DNA from: Aquarana catesbeiana
Taxonomy: Eukaryota; Chordata; Amphibia; Anura; Ranidae
Reading direction: 5' to 3'
DNA length: 64,000 nucleotides
NCBI RefSeq assembly: GCF_042186555.1
Contig: NC_133332.1
Span: 236,076,015 to 236,140,014 of the forward strand
The notes under the pieces are model-generated. The model had not been told where the DNA came from. It made no database searches and worked only from the letters and a program-made list of their open reading frames with translations. Of the stretch, positions 34,040 to 45,554 are shown piece after piece. Within the stretch, counting starts at the first letter, position 1. Every line of letters begins with the position of its first letter. The position numbers and the translations under genes are program-made.

Positions 34040-34198
34040 CTTTAGCTTTATCAGAGTTGAAAGGTCCTTTTTCGCAGCCTCAAACACTGCATTGAGATGT
34101 CTATTGACACTAAACTCTGGGATGAGTAGATCTTCCTCCTTGTAATGATAGACAGCAGAAGGGGTTTCCGTCACGGTCACAGATTTCTTCAGGATAGG
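34040..34198 (-). CDS. Host gene exon (unidentified gene), phase 0-0, 53 codons
   Basis: Acceptor TTAACCCTTGCAG, exon from 34198 to 34040, donor AAG/GTAAGT. The 159 nt encode 53 residues without stop, starting PILKKSVTVTETPSAVYHYK and continuing EEDLLIPEFSVN, then RHLNAVFEAAKKDLSTLIKL. The last part looks like an amphipathic helix. The exon sits in non-repetitive sequence. Phase matches the end of the exon at 49267-49364, which supports direct splicing between them. I cannot name the gene; a conserved cytoplasmic protein is likely from the composition, but function is not inferable here. Confidence 0.75.
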
Positions 34199-36430
34199 CT
34201 GCAAGGGTTAAAGACCATTATAAGATTTAGGTTAAGAACTAATTACAATCATTAAGAAAACAAGCCTGCTAGGAGACATCGTACTAAAGTGGACCTCAAA
34301 ATGGTACTTCAAGCCAAGTATTTTCTTTTCGTTTTTGACAGTGTTAGAAATTCCTTCAGGCTCCTATGGCTGCTTGTGTTCCTGTCGAGGAGATTTTCCT
34401 TCACTCCATGACCCAGAGATGCGAGTAGAAAACCTCTCAAATGGGATTACAAATTCCACCTTTGACAGCTGTCATCAGAACAGATGTCCCCTTTTGAAGA
34501 CTATTCTGATCTGTTGACAACCATAACATTTTGAATTCCCCTTCAATTTTCTTCACAGGGACAATACTTACGAAAAGGGAGATCTGTGTTACAGGGACAC
34601 AGGCGAAATTAAAAGCCTGACAAACATCATAACCCTTCCCAACACTAAAAAACTAAAATCTAAAAAAACTAAAAAACTAAAACTAGAAAAACCTATGTCA
34701 GTTCAAAATAGTTCCTCCAGCTAAAGTGGGATCTTTCAGAAGTTCATGTCTCATTTGCACAGCTAAAGTCAAATCATTTTTTAATTTAGTTTTGGATATA
34801 GTGAGCAAGGGTTACAACCTCTGTCAGATTGTTATAGCTGGAAGAAGATTGAAAAGCGAAACTGGAAAAAGCCCAGGATACTTTTTGTCTTAATAGAGGT
34901 GAGCCAACACATTTCAGGGGTTATATGGGTCCCCCTTCATCAGGGCTACAAAAATATTAAAATATGTATTCCATACAAATCTCTGGTCTCAAACAATAAT
35001 AAATCAGGAGTTCATAAAAACATGGAAATGTTTACAGAAAAAAAAAAAATCAAATATTATATAATATATACAATGGAAAAATGTGATAGAAACTCAGTCA
35101 AGTCAAGTTTTTACTGCATTGTGTCCTAACTGTGGAAACATTTTCATTCCTGTCCTGTTGACACCTTTTGAGTCAGAATGTCCTCTGAACATGAAGAGAG
35201 GGCTAAATCTCCTTCACCGACCACAAAAAAAAAAAAAAAAAAAATTAGGTGTTAACCATTACCCACTTTATCATAACCTAAAAATGTTTGGCTCATGTTG
35301 GGCTTAAGAGTCTACATAAACACACAACTTCTACTACATCAGTGAGGCTTATAAATATTCTTTGGAGTGTTTTAGGTGTTCAGTGAAGACTTGCTGAGAA
35401 GCTTGCTGCAACGCATACATATTTAGATTGAATCAGCCTCAATATACCCACCTATTATTGAGTTCCTATTTATGCTATTTAAGAACTGAGGCAGACTGCA
35501 TATCTAGCAAGCAGACTGATCTTTACAGATCAGAAAAAGTCTGGGGTCCCCAGAGATTTTATACCATGTGAATAAGGAAAGGCACAGATGTTACAAATGT
35601 GACGCCTGAATTCAGTCGTACGTCATCGGTCCTCCCCAAAGACCCCTCTGTAAGTTGCCAGCTGGAAATATATATTCATTTTCTTTTCTGAACTAATGCA
35701 ATTAATCAGTTCTTTGACATCAATATACTGTCAGCAAATTCCTTTTATTTCATCACACGGTATGCTTGAAGGTTTGGGCACGGGAGTGTTATTTAAAAGG
35801 AAACAATGGAGCACTTCAGTGAGTGAACGGTGTTAATAAATCATTTCATAAAAAGTAATTGTTGACGTAACTTTTCTACTTGCTTAGTCTTCCATATTTT
35901 AATGAGGACATTTATTTTACTGGTTTGAAGATTCTCCCTCTAGTGGCCAAACTGCTGCCAAGATAGGCAGCTATGAATAGGAAAACATGGTCTTCAGTCA
36001 GCACAAAACTCAGTAATCTGATTGATATCCACTGAGAGAAAAAAAAGAGTTTGGGGCTCATTCACAAGCGCACAGAGGTCCATGTATAGTGCAACAGCAG
36101 TTTGTACAAGCTTCTGGAACAGTGTGCAGGCAGCCCATGTTAGTCAACACAGACATACAGACCTTATTGACTCACCCATACAGTACATCTGAGTTTAACA
36201 GACATGGAACGACGGGTGCACGGCCCTGAACACAAACTGTTAGCTTTAAGGGAAGTGCACCAGTCCATACATGCCTGTCAGACTTGGATATGATGCTGCA
36301 GCTCTTGTGTGGTGTACGGGCCTCTGCACCCGTGTGCTACACTACTAAGCAAGGGACAGAGCCTGTACAGCAAATATGGCTTTCCACATGTGCACACATA
36401 CAATTAAAAAGCACAAAGAGACGTTTTGTT
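34199..36430. other. Intronic region with fragments only
   Basis: No gene recognised. 34350-34500 carries a GGAGATTTTCC-type stretch that looks like an old interspersed repeat, and 34895-34950 has the CCTTCATCAGGGCTAC motif common to several amphibian repeats. An A20-like run lies at 35223-35244. Confidence 0.45.
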
Positions 36431-37174
36431 TTGTTCTTAAAGCGGAATTCCACCCGAAAGTGGAACTTCCACTTAGTCCCCCCCCCCCCCTCTGGTGCCA
36501 CATTTGGCACCTTTCAGGTGGGGAGGGGGAAACTGGGACCTGTTACGGAGACGGCGCCGCGGCAAAGCTCGGCCCCCCTCCTCCGCCGCTGGGCCAATTA
36601 GAAGGCGCAGCGCACATGCGCAGTAGGGAACCGGCTGTGAAGCCGAAAGGCTTCACTGCCGGGTCCCCTTACCGCCTATGGCTGCACCCGACAGCCAATC
36701 CGAAGATCGGCTGGAGTATCAACATTGCGGGTTCCCTGGACAGGTAAGTGTCGATATATTAACCACTTCACGTCCAGGCAATAGCCGAATGACGGCTACA
36801 GCGCGGACCTCAATTTCCGGGAGGCCGTCATATGGCGGCCTCCTCTTTCCTCGCTCCCAGTGCGCGCTCTTGAGCGCGCATCGGGGAAATTCTGTGCTGG
36901 CCATGTCCCTTGGACACAGCCAGTCACAGATCGCTGTAAGTGGCCAATCACAGCGGCCGTTAACAGCGCGATCGGCGTGGCCAATGCGAGATGATCTCAA
37001 ATGTAAACATATGAGATCATCTCTCATTGCCGGCTCTCTCCTCACACAGAGACCGCATGTGAGGAGAGAGAGAGAGGATATGACAGCGATCTGTGTTCCA
37101 GTGAGTGTTAACAGAAATTACAGTGCTAAAACAGTGCACAAACAGTGCCCCATCAGTACAGTGCCTATTTGGGA

Positions 37175-37610
37175 TCTGTGCCCACCTGTGCCCACCTGTG
37201 CCATCGGTGATTAGTGTCCATCTGTGCACATCTTTGCAATCAGTGCATATCTGTGCCACCTCATCAGTGCCCACCTGTGCCACCTCATCGGTGCCCACCT
37301 GTGCCACCTCATCAGTGCCCACCTGTGCCACCTCATCAGTGCATATCTGTGCAATCAATCTGTGCCCACCTGTGCAGCTTCATCAGTGCCCATCTGTGCC
37401 ACCTCATCAGTGCACATCTGTGTAATCAGTGCACATCTGTGTAATCAATCAGTGCACATCTGTGCCGCCTCATCGGTGCACATCTGTGAAGCCTCATCGG
37501 TGCACATCTGTGAAGCCTCATCGGTGCACATCTGTGCTCATAAGTGCCGCCTCATCAGTGCCCAACAGTGCAGGCTTAGCACACACCTGTGTAGTCGCAT
37601 CACCACCAGC
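37175..37610. repeat. 24-bp minisatellite upstream of the transposase
   Basis: About 17 units of the form CACCTGTGCCACCTCATCAGTGC with unit variants (CACATCTGTGAAGCCTCATCGG toward the 3' side) and some short 12-15 bp units. Open frames through it are periodic and not genes. Confidence 0.9.
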
Positions 37611-37756
37611 AGTCAGTCCTCAGTAGTGGAACACTGAGTGACTCAGAGGAGGAAGATATTCTGCCCAAACGAAGGCTTTCTGGTGAGGAGGCAGTGCCAT
37701 CCACCAGCAGTGCAGGCGTAGCACACACCTGTGTAGTCGCATAACCACCAGCAACC

Positions 37757-39593
37757 ATGTCCAAAAGATGCTTTTCTGCCGAGGAAGCGTACCAAATACT
37801 TTCTCAGGCCGATGAGAGCAACGGGGAGCTCTCTTTTTCAGATTCCCTTTCAAACTCAGATTCTGAGTCAGACGTAAATTATGAGCCAGTCCTCAGTAGT
37901 GGAACACTGAGTGACTCAGAGGAGAAAGATATTCTGCCAGCCAAACAAAGGCGTTCTGGTGAGGAGGCAGTGGCATCCACCAGCACCGTAGTGCCATCCA
38001 CCAGCACCGTAGTGCCATCCACCAGCACCGCAGTACCACGGCAAGAAAGGCCAAGGACCCATGCCAGCCTTCCCTATGCCCTTCAGAACCCCTTGTGGCT
38101 TCCTCTTAATTCAGGAGAAGCCAACATTCCCCCTCTTTCACGGCCCAGCCAGGAGTCCAGGTGGACACGGAGAATTTTTCCCCAATCAATTTTTTTGATT
38201 TAATTTTTACAGAGGACATGCTATCAACAATTGTGGCCCAGTGCAACCTTTATGAACAGCAATTTATTTAAAATAATCCAACGTCCTATTATGCCCGTCC
38301 CTACGAGTGGAGAGACCCAACAGTGGGGGAGTTGAAGGTTTTTTTAGGCCTCACATTTTGTATGGGACTCACCAAAAAAAACACTTTGAATTCCTACTGG
38401 TCAATCCACCCCATCCACCACATGCCAATCTTCTCCAAGGTAATGCCCAGAACCAGATACCCCATGACAATGAGGTTCCTCCATTTCAATGATAATACCC
38501 AGTGGCCTCCCCGAAATGACCCAAATGATGACAGGCTTTTCAAAATTCGGCAACTACTAAATTATTTTTCTGAAGTATTCCCCCAGCGGTTTACCCCGGA
38601 CCAACACATATGTGTGGATGAGTCCCTTGTTAAATTTAGTGGCAGGCTTAAAATCAAACAATTTATTCCCAGCATAAGGGCCCGCTATGGAGTGAAGGTA
38701 TACAAATTATGTGACCGAGTCACAGGGTACACATATGCCTTCAAAGTGTACGAAGGGAAGGACACCCAGCTGCAACCCCTTAATTGCCCAGACTACTTGG
38801 GATCAGGCGGGAAAATTGTTTGGGACCTCATATACTCCCTACTGGAGAAAGGCTACCATTTATACGTAGACAACTTCTACACATCACTGCCCCTGTTCCA
38901 CAACCTTCACCGGAAGAAGACGCCAGCATGTGGCACCGTAAAAAAGAATGGGAAGGGCTTTCCTCAAAGTCTTGTCAATAAGTTGAGAAAAGGAGAAACG
39001 GCAAGTCTGCGAAACAAGGAGATTTTTGGCAGTGAAGTGGAGGGACAGAAGGGATGTCTACATGTGGTCCTCGATCCACAATGATACTTTCGTGGAAATC
39101 CCCAGAAGGAATGGCCCCATCCAAAAACCAAAATGCATCTATGAATATAATTTTTTATGGGGGGAGTCGACTTCAACGACCAAGTGCTCGAACCATACCT
39201 TGCCACAAGACGAACATACCATTGGTGTAAAAAAGTCGCAATTTATTTTTTTCAATTGGCCATATACAACTCATATGTCATTTACCGCAACTCCACCCAA
39301 AATCCCAAAGGTTTCCTTGGCTACCAGGAGGAAGTTTTCACTGCCCTTATATTCCTGAATGGCCCACCATAAAACATTTGATCAGATGTTCTTAGTCGAC
39401 TCTCCGAACGCCACTTTCCAGATAAAATCCCTCCCAGACCAACAGGCCAACGACATAAAAAAAAAAATGTAAGGTGTGTACCAGAGCAGGAGTCAGAAGA
39501 GACACATCTTATTATTGTGCCCAATGTTCTTCTCAACCAGGCCTCTGCATAGGTGAATGTTTTTCCCATTACTATACTTCAATAAATTATTAG
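37757..39593 (+). pseudogene. piggyBac transposase, complete in extent but frameshifted
   Basis: ATG at 37757; N-terminal acidic Ser-rich region (MSKRCFSAEEAYQILSQADE). It then has a repeated ACCAGCACCGTAGTGCCATCC tract, here split in three 18-nt units, and a frame break near 38155-38200. The DDE_Tnp_1_7 core follows with the three catalytic Asp positions present: VDESLVKF (Asp codon 38617-38619), YVDNFYTS (38869-38871) and MGGVDFNDQ (39169-39171). A TAA at about 38268 and frame changes near 39025 and 39150 separate them. The C-terminal cysteine-rich domain is intact in its own frame (39468-39593: CKVC, YYCAQC, CIGECF, SHYY). The enzyme would cut at TTAA; this copy cannot be translated whole. 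Confidence 0.9.
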
Positions 39594-41605
39594 TGAAGTA
39601 TGGTAAACGTAATCCTCAGTTCCTGCCTTCACACACCTTCACACCCCATATGCCGGTGCCTGCTCTGTAACTGACCCTGGCTTGTTATTCAACCACTCTT
39701 CTGTCTGCGATTCTGTACATACCTCTGCCTGACCTGGAACTGACCCTGGACTGTTATTCGACCATGCTTCTGCCTAACGATTCTGTACATACCTCTTCCT
39801 GATCTGGACCTGACCTTGGACTGTTTGACCATGTTTTTTGCCTGCCTCATGGACTGATCTTGTACCTTTCTACTGGACTAGTGGGATTCAACACAGGGGT
39901 TTCACATATGTGAGGGGCTATGGAATTGTTTTTCTGGATGAAAAAAACAATTTTATTTGTTTTCTCATTCCTAGATTAGGGTCTGGAGACTCGGAGGCTT
40001 TAAAGAGATTTGGGTGGGAGAAGCCTCTACCCCTGTCCCCATTCTGTCCTGAACAAGGCCCTACTTCTGCCCGCTGCCTGTAGAACTTACTGCCATTATG
40101 TCTCTGCCTGTGGCACTGACAACACCACATGTTCCTGCCTACTACCAGAATATTTTTGGCACTTCTAACAATATCTTTGCCTGCTCTGACCCAGGACTGT
40201 ATATGGACAGTATCCCTGCCTGCTGCCTGGACAATTGTGTTCGCCGTTGCTGACCAAGTCCCTGCCCACTGCCTGGACCAGTGCTATCCTCCTGTGTACA
40301 ACTGCGCTACTACAACCACAGGTAATCTTTTGTTTACGCTTTGCTCAGCATAATGTATTTTGGGGTGTAATTCTTGGTATGTGCATGCTATGGTGTCCCT
40401 GGAACACCTGACAGTGTTCCTTGCATGTTGGATATCTGTATGTGGCCAGGCTGTGTAGAAGTCTCACACATGTGGTATCACCATACTCAGGAGTAGCAGA
40501 ATGTATTTTGGGGTGTAATTTTTGCTATCTAAATGCTATGTGTTGGAGATATCTTATAAACGGACAAGTTTGTGTAAAACAAATGCGTTTTCATTTTTTT
40601 TTTTCCACATTTTCCAAAAACTTTGGGGAAAAAAATGAACCATTCAAAAGACTCATAATGCCACATAGATTATACGTTGGGGTGTTAGCTTTCCAAAATG
40701 GGGTAATTTTGTGGGTGTTTCCATTGTCCTGATGCTCCAGTGCCTTCAAAATTGTAATAGGTGATGTAATAGGTGATGAGAAATGAGATGTGTAATTTAT
40801 GCTCCTAGAACACCTGATGGTGCTCCCTGCATGTTGGGCTTCTGTATGTGGCCAGGCAGTGAAAAAGTCCCACACATGTGGTATCGCTATACTCAGGAGG
40901 AGTAGCAGAATGTATTTTGTGGTGTCATTTGTGGTATGCACATGCCATGTGAGAGAAATAAGCTATCACAATGACAATTTCGAGAAAAAATAAAAAATAA
41001 AAATCTTAATTTCGCAAAGAATTGTGGGATAAAATTACAACTTCAAATAACTCACCATGCCTCTTACGAAATACCTTGAAATGTCTACTTTTCAAAAATG
41101 GATTATTTGGGGGGCATTTGTACTTTCCTGGGTTGTTAGGGTCTCAAGAAATGAGATAGGCCGTCAGTACATCAGATGCGATACATTTTTTATGATTTGC
41201 ACCGTAGACTCTAAAACTTTTACACAGACCAAATAATTTCCACTAACTTCGGGTTATTTTTACCAAAGATATGTAGCAGTATAAATGTCACAGAAATTAA
41301 GAAAATTTTGTTTTTTTTCAAAATTTTCGTTTTTTTAAATTTGTAGTGCAAAAAATAAAAAACCCAGAGGTGATCAAATACCGCCAAAAGAAAGCTCTAT
41401 TTGTATGGGGAAAAAAAGGACAAAAAAATCATTTGGGTACAGTGTTGCACGACTGAGTAATTATCATTAAAAATGTGAAAGCACTGAAAGCCGAAAATTG
41501 GTCTGGACAGGAGGGGGGTTTAAGTGGCCAGTAAGCAAGTGGTTAAATGGTATTTGTAGCTGTTGACTTTTAATTTTTTGTGCGGTGGGTGGACCTCCGC
41601 TTTAA

Positions 41606-41894
41606 ACATTAACAAATATTTAAATTATTTAGAGAATAAGTATTTTACATTTATACTGATATTTTTATACCTACAAAAAAATAGATAAAAAGACTCCCCT
41701 TGACAATGAACCGGTTATATCCACATAACTTTTATTTCTAAAATTAGAGTCTAACAGCAGAAGCACTGAGTGCCTGTATAAAAGTAGTGTAAAAGTAGTG
41801 TAAAAGTTGAAAAATCCACTCGTGTGACTAGGATTCCCCAGATCTCCAGCATTATACTGTCTAGAGGCAAAACCCCAAACCCAATGAGAGCAAC
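41606..41894. other. Gap without recognised gene
   Basis: AT-rich intronic sequence with a short TGTAAAAGTAG tandem duplication near 41776-41805. No gene seen. Confidence 0.5.
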
Positions 41895-42498
41895 TTAAAG
41901 CGTAACTCCACTTTTGTTGAGGAAAAAAAACATTCTCCCTTGAGTGATCTATGTACATTGCAAGGATTTTAACAAACTTTGCTGCAGATTCCTACCTTTT
42001 GTTATTTTGAAGAAATCCCTGTCTGTTCCTCTGTGCCCCTGTGCTGAGTAAGTCTAATGGGAGTGGTTTCATAATTATCAACCAGCTGCTGCAAAATCAA
42101 AGCTCTAACGAGGAAAGCTGCCAGGCCTACATCCCTTTAGACATGTTCCTATTGGGAGCATCTCACCAAAAATAACATTTTTGTTGCAGGGGATGCATGA
42201 AATCTAACTTGCATCTTAGTGCAGACTTCTGGAAAAATCAGTGGGCTAATCACACAAGCAGGAAAAATCAAGTTAGACTTACCGGTAACTTGTTTTCCAT
42301 GAGTCTTTCAGGACAGCACCTTGAGAGCGTGGCTCCACCCACTTGACAGGAAACACACCTCCACCAAACTTTAAAAGGAGGCTCCTTCCCACTTATCATC
42401 AGTAGTAGTAGAGAACCTCCGGCCCAAGCTGGAACACATAATCAGAATATGGTTAGTCACAGCATAGTAATTTAATACAATAAGGGCGGGTTGCTGCT

Positions 42499-42584
42499 GT
42501 CCTGAAAGACTCATGGAAAACAAGTTACCGGTAAGTCTAACTTGATTTTTCCCTTATCGTCTTTCAGGACAGCACCTTGAGAGG
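42499..42584 (-). other. DIRS copy 1 internal complementary region
   Basis: The first half (GCTGTCCTGAAAGACTCATGG through AAGTTACCGGTAAGTCTAAC) is the reverse complement of the element's left end at 42268-42316. The second half (CCCTTATCGTCTTTCAGGAC) equals the complement of the right end at 47700-47727. Together they spell the junction of the two joined ends, the template proposed for completing DIRS circles. Confidence 0.9.
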
Positions 42585-42603
42585 ATAACAGAGACTTACC
42601 CAC

Positions 42604-43614
42604 TTAGGGAGGGACCACAGCCTGCAGGACCTTTCTGCCAAAAGCCTGTTCACTGGCTGACAGAAGATCCAGTCTGTAATGACGGACAAACGTAAGGTAA
42701 CTTGACCACGTAGCCGCCCTACAAATCTGATCTGGGGTGGCACCAGCCATTTCTGCCCATGTAGAGGCCTGAGCCCTGGTAGAATGTGCTTTAATTCCCA
42801 GCGGGGGAGATAGCCCCGACTGAGCGTAGGCTACTAGAATAGCTGATTTAAGCCATCTAGCTATAGACCCCTTAGAAGCTTGTTGGCCCTTCTTTTTACC
42901 TGAAAAAAGTATAAATAGAGAATCCGAGGATCTAAAGTTACTTGTTACCTCCAGATACTGTAATAAAGTCCTTCTTACATCCAAATTGTGGAATTTGCCT
43001 TCTTTCTCCCCCGAAGGGTTAGAGCAAAAGGTTGGCAGGATGATTTCCTGCGACCTATTGTGTGCTGACGCTACCTTTGGCAAAAAACCTGCATCGGTTT
43101 TAAGTATAATCCTATCTGTGTAGATGGTTAAAAAGGGTCTCTTAACAGATAGGGCGTGCAGCTCACCAATTCTCCTTGCTGACGTTATTGCAACTAAGAA
43201 CAAGGTCTTAAGAGTAAGATTCCTTAGAGAGATTCCTTGTAGTGGTTCAAAAGGTTCCTTTGTAAGGGCTTGCAGGACCACTGATAGATCCCAATTGGGA
43301 AAGTGCTTAGCCGGAGCTGGTCTAGATCTGGTAAGTGCCTTGAAAAATCTTATAACCAAGGGCTCAGAAGAGATTGGTCTTTCTAGAAATACTCCCAAAG
43401 CAGCTACTTGAACTTTAAGGGTGCTGACTGACAATCCCTTGTCTGCCCCTTCTTGAAGAAATTCCAAAATTGACACTAAATTTTTAACTTTTCTCTTAGT
43501 CAAATGACAAAAAGAGTTGAAGACCTTCCAATATTTAGCATAGATTTTTCTGGTCACTATTTTCCTACTGGAAAGTAAGGTAGTTACCAAGGGTTGTGAC
43601 AGACCTTTGTTTCT
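42604..43614 (-). CDS. DIRS tyrosine recombinase (copy 1)
   Basis: The recombinase occupies the C-terminal ~330 residues of a frame that stays open for 953 codons (from a TTG at 45465), most of it overlapping the RT gene. I give only the part beyond the RT stop, where coding is unambiguous; the true start probably lies somewhat upstream. Core-binding region: KIYAKYWKVFNSFCHLTKRK and LKVQVAALGVFLERPIS. Catalytic region: LFLVAITSARRIGELHAL (Arg I), GIKAHSTRAQASTWAEMAGA (His-x-x-Arg), AATWSSYLTFVRHYRLDL (Tyr nucleophile). It would integrate circular cDNA without target duplication. All catalytic residues I expect are present. Confidence 0.9.
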   Translation of the reverse strand, partial: RNKGLSQPLVTTLLSSRKIVTRKIYAKYWKVFNSFCHLTKRKVKNLVSILEFLQEGADKGLSVSTLKVQVAALGVFLERPISSEPLVIRFFKALTRSRPAPAKHFPNWDLSVVLQALTKEPFEPLQGISLRNLTLKTLFLVAITSARRIGELHALSVKRPFLTIYTDRIILKTDAGFLPKVASAHNRSQEIILPTFCSNPSGEKEGKFHNLDVRRTLLQYLEVTSNFRSSDSLFILFSGKKKGQQASKGSIARWLKSAILVAYAQSGLSPPLGIKAHSTRAQASTWAEMAGATPDQICRAATWSSYLTFVRHYRLDLLSASEQAFGRKVLQAVVPP

Positions 43615-45554
43615 TAACAACTGCTCCTCAGAAACCAGGCCGTGAGGCTTAGACTGGCCACTCCCGGATGCTGTATTGGACCCTGTAGGAGCAGGTCCTG
43701 CCGGAGAGGCAGCCGCCAAAATGGTTTGACTGCCATCTGTAGAATGGTGGAAAACCATGCCCTTTTTGGCCAAAATGGAGTAATTAGGATTACTTCCACC
43801 TTCTCCCTCTGTATCTTCCTTAACACCAACGGGATAAGTTGGAAAGGAGGAAATGCGTAACCCAGATGGAAGTTCCAGGGCTGGATTAACGCATCTGTCC
43901 CCTGGGCCTTGTCGTTTCTGTGAATAGAGAAAAATACTGGGAGTTGTGTATTTTCCTGTGATGCAAATAGGTCTATTTGCGGTTGACCCCAGGCCCTGGT
44001 AATCATTGCAAAGATTTCCGGATTCAGGCTCCATTCTGATTCCTGAATCCGCCTTCTGCTTAGATAATCTGCCACTACATTTAAGGTGCCTTTGAGGTGG
44101 ACTGCTGATAAGGACCGAACATGCTTTTCTGCCCAAACCAGGATCTTTGAAGCTAGCAACTGAAGTGTTTTGCTTCTTGTACCCCCCTGTTTGTTTAGGT
44201 AGGCTATGGTAGTGGCGTTGTCTGAGAGGACCCGGACATGAGAACCTTGAAGGATGGGAGAGAAGGCATCTAAAGCTAAGGCGACTGCTTTTAGTTCCCT
44301 CCAATTTGAGGACCTCCTTGCCTCTGTCCGAGACCACATTCCTTGCGCGAAGTCTTGGTCTAAGTGAGCTCCCCAACCCCATACACTGGCATCTGTCGTT
44401 ACCACTTTTTCTATTGGAAATGACCAGAGCAGGCCTTCTGACAGATTCTCCTGTCTTCTCCACCACCAAAGTGATCTCTTGACTTTGGTGGGTATCTTTA
44501 CCTTTGCTTCCAGAGATTCTGACCTGTGATTCCATATTCTCAGGAGAAAGCTCTGGAGAGGCCTGAAATGTAACCTTGCCCATTGAACGGCTGGTATGGT
44601 TGCTGTTAGGGTTCCTAGGGATGACATCACCTGTCGGACTGATAATTGCTGGCTTGCCTGCAAGGACGCTACCACCTTCAGGACTTTCCCCTTCTTCTCT
44701 TCTGGGAGAAAAATCTTTTGTTCCCTTGAACAAATCTGATACCCCAGGAATAGTATTTTCTGGGCTGGAACGAAATTTGACTTCTGCAGATTTATGATCC
44801 AACCCAGGGTTTCTAGATGACCTCGGGTCCTTCCGAGGTTGTCTAGCAGTCTTTCCCTGGAGGGGGCAAAAAGGAGTAGGTCGTCCAAGTACGGAATTAC
44901 CGCAATCCCCTGCATGCGAAGAGGAGCAAGCGCTTCTGCCATTATTTTTGTGAAAATTCGTGGGGCAGAAGACAGGCCAAAGGGGAGGGCCCTGAATTGC
45001 AAGTGCAGAACCTCTTTTCCCAAATTTATCGCCAATCTTAGGAATTTTTGGGACTGCGGGGCTATAGGGATATGCAGATAGGCATCTCGAAGGTCTATTG
45101 ATGCCATAAAGCATTCCCTCGTCAATAGATTCTTGACCGTGAAGATGGAGTCCATACGAAACCTTTTGTATTGGACTGATCTGTTCAGCGGTTTCAGGTT
45201 TAGGATTAACCGAAAATCTCCGGATGGTTTCTTTATCAGGAATATACGGGAATAAAATCCCTGATAAAGCTCCCCCTGAGGGACGTAAGTCATAACCCCC
45301 TGATCTATCAGATCCTTTAATAGGCTCTTCATTGCCAGGGATTTTGTTACATCTCTTGGAAGATTTGTCACCAAGTACCTTTCTAGGGGGAGATCTGAAA
45401 ATTCTATATTGTAACCCTGGGCTAGCATATTCAGGATGTACTGGTTTTCTGTTATGCTTGCCCAATAGGGGAGAAAGTCTTGTAGTCTTCCCCCTACTTG
45501 TAACCGACTGTCATTGCGTCTTGCTGGCTGACGCAGGAGGATGGAAAAGGACAT
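43614..45554 (-). CDS. DIRS reverse transcriptase-RNase H-methyltransferase-like polyprotein (copy 1)
   Basis: ATG at 45554, 646 codons, no interruption. RT: IKKPSGDFRLILNLKPLN (about residue 105), FMASIDLRDAYLHIPI (about 150, first Asp), RALPFGLSSAPRIFTKIM, PYLDDLLLF (about 225, YLDD box). RNase H: VVTTDASVWGWGAHLDQ (about 390), ELKAVALALDAF, LSDNATTIAYLNKQGGT (about 445). The C-terminal region DLFASQENTQLPVFFS, AYAFPPFQLIPLVL and ILITPFWPKRAWF matches the Dam-like methyltransferase domain of DIRS elements. It converts genomic RNA to cDNA. It overlaps the gag 3' end by 44 nt in a different frame. Confidence 0.95.
   Translation of the reverse strand: MSFSILLRQPARRNDSRLQVGGRLQDFLPYWASITENQYILNMLAQGYNIEFSDLPLERYLVTNLPRDVTKSLAMKSLLKDLIDQGVMTYVPQGELYQGFYSRIFLIKKPSGDFRLILNLKPLNRSVQYKRFRMDSIFTVKNLLTRECFMASIDLRDAYLHIPIAPQSQKFLRLAINLGKEVLHLQFRALPFGLSSAPRIFTKIMAEALAPLRMQGIAVIPYLDDLLLFAPSRERLLDNLGRTRGHLETLGWIINLQKSNFVPAQKILFLGYQICSREQKIFLPEEKKGKVLKVVASLQASQQLSVRQVMSSLGTLTATIPAVQWARLHFRPLQSFLLRIWNHRSESLEAKVKIPTKVKRSLWWWRRQENLSEGLLWSFPIEKVVTTDASVWGWGAHLDQDFAQGMWSRTEARRSSNWRELKAVALALDAFSPILQGSHVRVLSDNATTIAYLNKQGGTRSKTLQLLASKILVWAEKHVRSLSAVHLKGTLNVVADYLSRRRIQESEWSLNPEIFAMITRAWGQPQIDLFASQENTQLPVFFSIHRNDKAQGTDALIQPWNFHLGYAFPPFQLIPLVLRKIQREKVEVILITPFWPKRAWFSTILQMAVKPFWRLPLRQDLLLQGPIQHPGVASLSLTAWFLRSSC

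Larger units (their letters stand above)
36763..41542 (+). mobile_element. piggyBac element with full-length transposase relic, 4.8 kb
   Basis: TTAA at 36759-36762 then CCACTTCACGTCCAGG; right end AGCAAGTGG then TTAA at 41543-41546. It has a near-perfect subterminal palindrome at 36819-36844, a 24-bp minisatellite (37175-37610), the transposase relic (37757-39593), and non-coding 3' sequence with three CACACATGTGGTATC-type stretches shared with the other copies. Confidence 0.9.
36439..41605 (+). mobile_element. Short repeat with GCGGAATTCCACCC ends, split by a piggyBac element
   Basis: Left end TTAAAGCGGAATTCCACCC (36438 onward) and right end GGTGGACCTCCGCTTTAAA (to about 41605) are inverted relatives. 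The outer repeat totals only about 390 bp; the rest is the inserted TTAA element. A GGTAAGTG motif at 36743 is part of this repeat. Confidence 0.75.

Noticed and set aside
37105..37637. Plus-strand frames of 76-137 codons rich in Cys, His and Pro
   Set aside because: Produced by the 24-bp minisatellite in the piggyBac leader; the apparent Cys spacing is periodic, not a zinc-finger pattern.
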